A stretch of 22,351 bases of DNA from Candidatus Pelagibacter sp. (GTDB lineage: Bacteria > Pseudomonadota > Alphaproteobacteria > Pelagibacterales > Pelagibacteraceae). Below are positions 17,307-22,351 of the stretch, piece by piece. The position numbers were made by a program, and so were the translations under genes. Numbering within the stretch: the first letter of the stretch is position 1; every line of letters begins with the position of its first letter. Below the pieces are notes generated by a model that was not told the origin of the DNA, ran no database searches, and worked only from the letters and a program-made list of their open reading frames with translations. The DNA lies in contig NZJU01000049.1 in the NCBI GenBank assembly GCA_002692325.1, positions 1-22,351 on the forward strand, read 5' to 3'.

Positions 17307-17335
17307 ATTATGTAATTTGTGTTTGATATTTACAA
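17307..17335 (-). promoter_or_regulatory. Candidate sigma70 promoter for the DUF2721 gene
   Basis: On the minus strand TTGTAA (17335-17330, four of six) is followed by exactly 17 bases and CATAAT (17312-17307, five of six). The expected start near 17300 leaves a leader of about 8 bases before the ATG at 17292. It lies in the 55-base divergent gap shared with ubiA, for which the plus strand shows only weak boxes such as TTGATT at 17304-17309 with GATATT at 17325-17330. Confidence 0.42.
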
Positions 17336-17347
17336 GTAATATCTTAA

Positions 17348-18196
17348 ATGACACAAATTAAATTATTTATAAATCTAATTAGAATAAAAAAACCGGTAGG
17401 TTTTATGTTGTTATTTTGGCCATGCGCTTGGGGGCTTGCGTATGCTAATGGGATAGAAAAAAATGAGAATTTTTTTTACTATCTTATTTTATTTTTTCTT
17501 GGTTCTGTCTTGATGAGAAGTGCTGGCTGTATATTCAACGATTTTATAGATAAAAATTATGATTATAGAGTCAAAAGAACTAAAGATAGGCCAATAGCAT
17601 CAGGAAAAATAAGTCCACAGAGAGCTTTGGTCTATACGGCTCTTCTTTGTATGTTGGCATTTTTAATTTTAATACAATTCAATATGACGACAATTTTTCT
17701 TGGCTTAATTTCAATGATACTAGCATTTAGTTATCCCTTTATGAAAAGAATTACTTATTGGCCTCAATTATTTCTAGGTCTAACTTTTAATTGGGGAATA
17801 ATCATGGCTTGGGCGGCAATGGGAATGGAAATGAATCTAAACGTATTAATACTTTACTTAGCAGCCATATTTTGGACATTGGGATATGACACAATTTATG
17901 GTGTTCAAGATATGTCAGATGATGAAATAATAGGTTTAAAATCTACAGCTATAAAATTTAAAAATAATATAAAATTATTTGTGGGCATAAGCTATAGCAT
18001 TACTATTATTCTTTTATTTTATCTTTTAAATAAATATTTGGGGATAAATCTTGTCACTGCACTCTTTTTAGTATTTGTATTTCTAAAAATTTTTCAGGTT
18101 TATTATTTTGATAAAAAAGATTCTCAAAAATGCTTGAAAGCATTTAAACTTAACAACTTATCTGGAATTTCTTTATTTTTAGTATTTGCGATATAA
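17348..18196 (+). CDS. ubiA: 4-hydroxybenzoate polyprenyltransferase
   Basis: Integral membrane prenyltransferase that joins a polyprenyl chain to 4-hydroxybenzoate, an early committed step of ubiquinone synthesis. The first aspartate-rich site is FNDFIDKNYDYRVKRT (N64, D65, D68, D72) followed by RPIASGKIS; the second is YDTIYGVQDMSDDE (D181, D188, D191, D192) followed by GLKSTA. About eight or nine helices fit in 282 residues. The GFMLLFWPCAWGL segment after KKPVG is typical of UbiA rather than of the heme O synthase earlier in the window. It starts 55 bases from the divergent DUF2721 gene and precedes the msbA-like gene by 3 bases. The ubiquinone made here feeds the respiratory chain that ends in the cox oxidase. 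Confidence 0.95.
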   Translation: MTQIKLFINLIRIKKPVGFMLLFWPCAWGLAYANGIEKNENFFYYLILFFLGSVLMRSAGCIFNDFIDKNYDYRVKRTKDRPIASGKISPQRALVYTALLCMLAFLILIQFNMTTIFLGLISMILAFSYPFMKRITYWPQLFLGLTFNWGIIMAWAAMGMEMNLNVLILYLAAIFWTLGYDTIYGVQDMSDDEIIGLKSTAIKFKNNIKLFVGISYSITIILLFYLLNKYLGINLVTALFLVFVFLKIFQVYYFDKKDSQKCLKAFKLNNLSGISLFLVFAI

Positions 18197-18199
18197 CTT

Positions 18200-19942
18200 A
18201 TGGAAAAAGGTGAATTAGTAAAAATTTTAAAAAGATTATTTAGAGAGAATATTCAAAAATACCTTAATGTTATTTTTCTTGCACTATTTTTGTCAGTAAT
18301 AGTGGCTATAAGCACTTCTGGCACTGCATGGTTATTAGACCCTGCTGTAAAAAAAATATTTTTAGACAAAGACAATACTTTAGCTCTTTTAATTCCATTG
18401 GGTATAATTGTTGCTTTCACGGCCAAAGGGTTATCGCTTTACTTCGCAAGGACTTTAATTTTTACTGTTGGAAATAAAATTTCAGGAGAGTTACAAAAAA
18501 AAATTGCAGGTCATATCTTGATATCTGATGTGCAAACACTAGATAACAGACACTCCGGAAAGTATGTTGGGAACATAATGTATGATTGCACTCAAGTTCA
18601 ATCATTTGTGAGCGCAGGTGTTTTAAATCTTATGAAAGATAGTTTAACTTTATTTTGCCTTACGTGCTTAATGTTTTATCAAAATTGGAAATTAGCTATT
18701 TTTGCTCTTCTTATAATGCCTTTAGCAGCAGCTTTAGTAAAATCTTTAGGAAAAAGAATGGGAAAAGCAACAGGTGAGGCAGGCTCGATTGCTGGAGTTG
18801 TTGCTACTTTTTTAAATGAAATTATTAAGGGTTCAAGAATGATAAAAATTTATCAAAGAGAAAATGAAGAATTAACAAATGCTAATCGTAAAATCGACTC
18901 GTTGGTCGATAAAAATATAAAAATTGCTAAAATATTAGTTAGAACCACTCCCATTATGGAAGCGCTAACCGGAGTAATGATTGCTGGATTTATTTATTAT
19001 TCTGGGATTTTAATTTCATCCGGTGAATTAGAAATAAATCAATTTTTCTCTTTTTTGGCAGCAATGATGCTTGCCTATCAACCAGTAAGGTCGCTAGCCA
19101 CAATAAATATGGCTGCACATCAAGGTGCGGCGGCGGCGAAGAGAATTTATTCAGTTATAGATAAGCCAGTTCAAATTAGAGAGGAAAGTGATTTGCCCAA
19201 ATTAGAATTAAAAAATTGTGACATCAATTTTAAAAATGTTTCTTTTCACTACCTTCAAACAGATAAAAAAGCAGTAAAAAATATTAATTTGGATATAAAA
19301 GGAGGTGAAATAACAGCTTTTGTGGGACACAGTGGTGCTGGAAAAAGTACGATAATAAATTTATTACCTAGATTTTACGACCCGCAAAATGGAGAAATTC
19401 TTATTGATGATCAAAAAATAAATAAAGTAAGTCTTCATTCATTAAGAAAAAACATTTCATTGGTAAGTCAGGATGTAATTTTGTTCGATGATACTATTAG
19501 AGCAAACATTGCATATGCTAATTTAAACGCTTCTAATGATGAAATAGATAAAGCATGCGAATTCGCTGCAGCAAGTGAGTTTATCAATAAGCTACCTAAA
19601 AATTACGAGACTGTAATTGGAGAAAATGGAATAAGGTTATCTGGCGGTCAAAAACAAAGGCTTTCCATTGCAAGAGCAATTTTAAAACAATCACCTATCA
19701 TTTTAATGGACGAGGCAACATCATCTTTGGACTCGGAGTCTGAGAGGATCGTACAGAACGCTATAAATAATTTAACTAAGAATAAAACTACACTTGTAAT
19801 TGCACACAGACTTTCTACAATTCATAATGCAAATAAGATATTTGTAATAAAAGACGGAATTATTATTGATTCAGGTGATCATTCACATTTGATAAAAAAC
19901 TGTGACGAATATAAGATTTTGTATAAAAATCAATTAAAGTAA
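18200..19942 (+). CDS. msbA: ABC exporter, MsbA-like lipid A flippase
   Basis: Half-size ABC exporter fused to its ATPase, acting as a homodimer; MsbA flips lipid A-core across the inner membrane. Residues 1 to about 310 form the six-helix membrane domain. The ATPase domain has Walker A GHSGAGKST (about 375-383), Q-loop SLVSQDVILFDD, signature LSGGQKQR (about 480), Walker B IILMDEATSSLD (about 499-510) and the H-loop histidine in VIAHRLST. The 580-residue length matches MsbA. Substrate assignment comes from the neighbourhood: waaA, lpxK and an lpxL-type acyltransferase follow directly. Sequence alone would also allow another multidrug or lipid exporter. It lies 3 bases after ubiA and 4 before waaA. 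Confidence 0.9.
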   Translation: MEKGELVKILKRLFRENIQKYLNVIFLALFLSVIVAISTSGTAWLLDPAVKKIFLDKDNTLALLIPLGIIVAFTAKGLSLYFARTLIFTVGNKISGELQKKIAGHILISDVQTLDNRHSGKYVGNIMYDCTQVQSFVSAGVLNLMKDSLTLFCLTCLMFYQNWKLAIFALLIMPLAAALVKSLGKRMGKATGEAGSIAGVVATFLNEIIKGSRMIKIYQRENEELTNANRKIDSLVDKNIKIAKILVRTTPIMEALTGVMIAGFIYYSGILISSGELEINQFFSFLAAMMLAYQPVRSLATINMAAHQGAAAAKRIYSVIDKPVQIREESDLPKLELKNCDINFKNVSFHYLQTDKKAVKNINLDIKGGEITAFVGHSGAGKSTIINLLPRFYDPQNGEILIDDQKINKVSLHSLRKNISLVSQDVILFDDTIRANIAYANLNASNDEIDKACEFAAASEFINKLPKNYETVIGENGIRLSGGQKQRLSIARAILKQSPIILMDEATSSLDSESERIVQNAINNLTKNKTTLVIAHRLSTIHNANKIFVIKDGIIIDSGDHSHLIKNCDEYKILYKNQLK

Positions 19943-19946
19943 ATTA

Positions 19947-21209
19947 ATGCTTTTAATATATAAGATTTCAACTTTTTTAGTATTGCCCTTAGTTATTCTA
20001 ATTTTATTTATTAGAGTAATTTTTAAAAAGGAAACATTCGAAAGTTTAAGTCAAAAGATTCTACCAAAAAAAAATTACAAATTAATCTATCAAAACTGTA
20101 TTTGGTTCCATGCAGCGAGTATTGGGGAAGCTTTAACTATTTTTCCAATAATTGAAGAGATTAAGAGGAAACAAAATAAAGATCCTATTTTGATTACAAC
20201 AAATACGATTAGCTCTGCAAAAATTGTAAAAGAAAAAATTAAAGAATATAACAATCTTGTACACAGATTTTTTCCTTTGGACAATTCTATTATAGTAAAA
20301 AAATTTTTAAATATCTGGAAACCAAAGCTGATCATTTTTGTAGACTCTGAAATTTGGCCGAATTCTTTATCAATTATAAAAGACAAAGGTATCAAATTAA
20401 TCTTATTGAATGCTAGAATAACAAATAAAACGTTTACTAGATGGAAGATTTTTAGATCTACTGCTAGAAATATTTTTAGTAAATTTGATCTTTGTTTGCC
20501 ATGTAGCATTGAGTCGGAGCAGAACCTTAGAGAAATAGGTGTCGAGAAGATGAAATATATCGGAAATTTAAAATTTTCTCAAAACTATTTTCCCAAAGTA
20601 AATAACAGAGTCAGCGAAAGTATTTTAGAAAGTTCAAAAATATGGTGTGCGGCTAGTATTCATGAAGGAGAGACCGAAATTATTTTAAAAACACATTTAA
20701 AATTGAAAAAGAAATTAGATAATATAATTTCTGTAATTATTCCACGTCATATTATTAATTCAAAAAAAATTTTCAAAGAGGCAGAAGATTTAGGTCTCTC
20801 GGCGCAAATTCTAAACTCCGGTCAAAACATGTTGATAAATAAAGAAATAATAATTATTAATTCATTTGGGTCTTTATCAGAATTTTTTTATTATTGTAAG
20901 AATGTTTTCATAGGTAAATCTTTAATCAAAAAATTTAAAAACGATGGAGGGCAAAATCCTATCGAAGCAGCAAAAAATGGTTGTAAAATTTTTTATGGGC
21001 CAAATGTTTCAAATTTTACTGAAATTTATAATTATCTTGATGGTCTTCAGATCTCAAAAAAAATTAAAGATGAAAACGAACTTGCTGAAAATTTGAAAGA
21101 GAATTTTAATTTTCCAGTACAAAAAAATAGTAAAAATATTGAAATATTAACTCAAAATGGAAAACATATTTTAGATAAAACCTTAATAGAAATACAAAAG
21201 TTTTTGTAA
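19947..21209 (+). CDS. waaA: 3-deoxy-D-manno-octulosonic acid (Kdo) transferase
   Basis: Adds Kdo from CMP-Kdo to the lipid A precursor at the cytoplasmic face of the inner membrane. It has an N-terminal membrane anchor (about residues 4-25) and a GT-B glycosyltransferase fold. The key motif WFHAASIGEALTIFPIIEEI holds the catalytic glutamate E61. Other family blocks are FVDSEIWPNSL, LILLNARITNKTFTRW, CAASIHEGETEIIL and GGQNPIEAAKNGCKIFYGP. The length is 420 residues, as usual. It is placed between msbA and lpxK (sharing one base with lpxK by TAATG), the standard lipid A gene context. How many Kdo residues it adds cannot be told. Confidence 0.95.
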   Translation: MLLIYKISTFLVLPLVILILFIRVIFKKETFESLSQKILPKKNYKLIYQNCIWFHAASIGEALTIFPIIEEIKRKQNKDPILITTNTISSAKIVKEKIKEYNNLVHRFFPLDNSIIVKKFLNIWKPKLIIFVDSEIWPNSLSIIKDKGIKLILLNARITNKTFTRWKIFRSTARNIFSKFDLCLPCSIESEQNLREIGVEKMKYIGNLKFSQNYFPKVNNRVSESILESSKIWCAASIHEGETEIILKTHLKLKKKLDNIISVIIPRHIINSKKIFKEAEDLGLSAQILNSGQNMLINKEIIIINSFGSLSEFFYYCKNVFIGKSLIKKFKNDGGQNPIEAAKNGCKIFYGPNVSNFTEIYNYLDGLQISKKIKDENELAENLKENFNFPVQKNSKNIEILTQNGKHILDKTLIEIQKFL

Positions 21210-22138
21210 TGAATTATATAAAGCCAAAATTTTGGGGGGATGAAAAGAGTATAATAAGTTTTTTATTATTTCCTTTTTCCATCATCTACAAAATTTTATT
21301 TTATATGAAAAGAATTCTTTCAAAAAATAAAGTTTTTTCAAATCCAGTTATTTGTATTGGAAATATTTATCTTGGTGGAACAGGCAAAACCCCTCTAGCT
21401 ATCAAAGTTTCTAAATTACTTGAGAAAAAAAACAAAAATTCTGCAATTATTAAAAAGAAATATAAATCACACTTTGATGAAGTTGAGTTAATCAGAAAAA
21501 ATTCAGTTAAATTATTTGAGAATGAAAAGAGAGAAACCGCAATAAGCGCAGCAATAAATAGTGGTCATGACTATATAATAATGGATGATGGTTTGCAGGA
21601 TTTTAACATTAAGGCAGGTTTAAACATTGTTTGTTTTAATACAAAACAATTAATAGGAAACGGTTTAGTGCTACCAGCGGGCCCACTTAGAGAAGATTTG
21701 AATAGCATCAGCAGATGTCAAATTGTAGTTTTGAATGGTAAAAAAAATGAAGTGTTTGAGTCGAAATTAAAAAGTATTAATAAAGATGTTAATATATTTT
21801 ATACAAAATATACTTTGGAAAATGCAGAAAATTTAAAATATGAAAAAATATTGTGTTTTGCCGGAATCGGCAACCCAAATAACTTTTTTGAAATTTTAAA
21901 AGAAAATGGTTTAAATGTTATTAAAGAATTATCTTTTCCCGATCATTATACATTTAAAAAAAAAGACATGGATTATATTTACGAATTATCAAAGAAGTTA
22001 GATCTTAAAATTGTTACTACAGAAAAAGATTATTTCAGACTTAGGAAAGTTGGTTTTAAAAACATAGATTTTCTTAAGGTCAAACTAGATATTGAAAATG
22101 AGGAAGAATTTCTAAAAAATATAATGGGTTATTTTTAA
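21209..22138 (+). CDS. lpxK: Tetraacyldisaccharide 4'-kinase LpxK, short divergent form
   Basis: Phosphorylates the 4' position of the lipid A disaccharide, giving lipid IVA. The N-terminus has a membrane-associated segment and then the nucleotide-binding GNIYLGGTGKTPLA (Walker A, about residues 51-64). The catalytic aspartate region MDDGLQDFNI (D126, D127), LPAGPLRED, CFAGIGNPNNFFEIL, the PDHYTF histidine and TTEKDYFRLR are all present. The SRGYGG motif and the following GDEP segment of E. coli-type LpxK are missing or altered: the same place reads IIKKKYKSHFDEVELI. The length (309) is a little below the usual 325-330. It is joined to waaA and the next gene by TAATG overlaps. Confidence 0.93.
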   Translation: MNYIKPKFWGDEKSIISFLLFPFSIIYKILFYMKRILSKNKVFSNPVICIGNIYLGGTGKTPLAIKVSKLLEKKNKNSAIIKKKYKSHFDEVELIRKNSVKLFENEKRETAISAAINSGHDYIIMDDGLQDFNIKAGLNIVCFNTKQLIGNGLVLPAGPLREDLNSISRCQIVVLNGKKNEVFESKLKSINKDVNIFYTKYTLENAENLKYEKILCFAGIGNPNNFFEILKENGLNVIKELSFPDHYTFKKKDMDYIYELSKKLDLKIVTTEKDYFRLRKVGFKNIDFLKVKLDIENEEEFLKNIMGYF

Positions 22139-22351
22139 TGAAAATAATAACATATTTTTTTCAGTCAGTTTTAATTTATTTAATGTTTTTTTTAGTTAAA
22201 ATTTTGGGATTAAAGATTAGTAGAATATTTTTTTCATTTATTTTTCAAAATTTAGGTCCTTTGATTAAATCAAAAAAAGTTGTAGACGAAAATTTAGAAC
22301 TAATTAAAAATAAAACTCATATAAATAAAAAAGAAATTGTAAAATCTATGT
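22138..22351 (+). CDS. lpxL: Lipid A biosynthesis acyltransferase (LpxL/HtrB type), N-terminal part
   Basis: Only the first 71 codons are inside the window. The frame begins with an ATG sharing one base with the lpxK stop (TAATG) and runs open to the edge. It encodes an N-terminal hydrophobic anchor (about residues 5-25), then FQNLGPLIKSKKVVDENLELI and a KKEIVKSM helix, the layout of the start of lauroyl/myristoyl acyltransferases, where the protein continues into the HX4D catalytic motif. That motif would lie outside the window. The position after lpxK agrees with late acylation of lipid A. Confidence is limited by the short length. Confidence 0.75.
   Translation, partial: MKIITYFFQSVLIYLMFFLVKILGLKISRIFFSFIFQNLGPLIKSKKVVDENLELIKNKTHINKKEIVKSM

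Noticed and set aside
20090..20509. 139-residue minus-strand frame inside waaA
   Set aside because: Antisense reading of the conserved WaaA N-terminal domain; no independent evidence.

Overview
The window is AT-rich, tightly packed bacterial chromosome. Its gene content and order point to a streamlined marine alphaproteobacterium, most likely of the SAR11 (Pelagibacterales) type. The clues are the alphaproteobacterial cox operon order (coxB-coxA-ctaB-small membrane gene-ctaG-coxC-surf1), the ispH-thrB-rnhA-peroxiredoxin neighbourhood, a retinal pathway of the kind used by proteorhodopsin carriers, one- or four-base gene overlaps and almost no Shine-Dalgarno sequences. This placement is inference; no rRNA or other phylogenetic marker was tested. 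I see no rRNA, tRNA, CRISPR array, insertion sequence, phage gene or toxin module, and no gene-free stretch longer than about 55 bases.

Region 1 (1-5754, plus strand): the 3' part of crtI, then crtB, crtY and blh. These convert geranylgeranyl diphosphate through phytoene, lycopene and beta-carotene to retinal, the rhodopsin chromophore. The series runs by overlap into ispH (last step of the MEP isoprenoid pathway, supplying the same precursors), thrB and rnhA. A crtE-type synthase and the rhodopsin are not in the window.

Region 2 (5747-13830, minus strand, read right to left): rsmE, then the aa3-type cytochrome c oxidase operon coxB, coxA, ctaB, a 35-residue membrane gene (coxF-like), ctaG, coxC and surf1, followed by thrC and a PRDX5-like peroxiredoxin. 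Gaps are 34 bases or less, so much of it is probably co-transcribed. ThrB (plus strand) and ThrC (minus strand) are consecutive threonine enzymes meeting tail to tail across rnhA and the peroxiredoxin.

Region 3 (13880-16885, plus strand): a CDGSH iron-sulfur protein with two binding motifs, an L-2-haloacid dehalogenase-type HAD hydrolase with a complete active site, a pirin, a zinc-free quinone oxidoreductase and a DUF1289 protein. It looks like a small redox/detoxification operon. A DUF2721 membrane protein faces it on the minus strand; the two converge on a shared CTAG that supplies both stop codons.

Region 4 (17348-22351, plus strand): ubiA (ubiquinone), then msbA-like ABC exporter, waaA, lpxK and the 5' end of an lpxL-type acyltransferase. 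This is lipid A-Kdo assembly and export.

No wholly new system stands out. The points most worth a second look are the retinal operon joined to ispH, the 35-residue cox gene, the complete haloacid dehalogenase active site inside a redox cluster, the altered LpxK, and the repeated use of TAATG for translational coupling.
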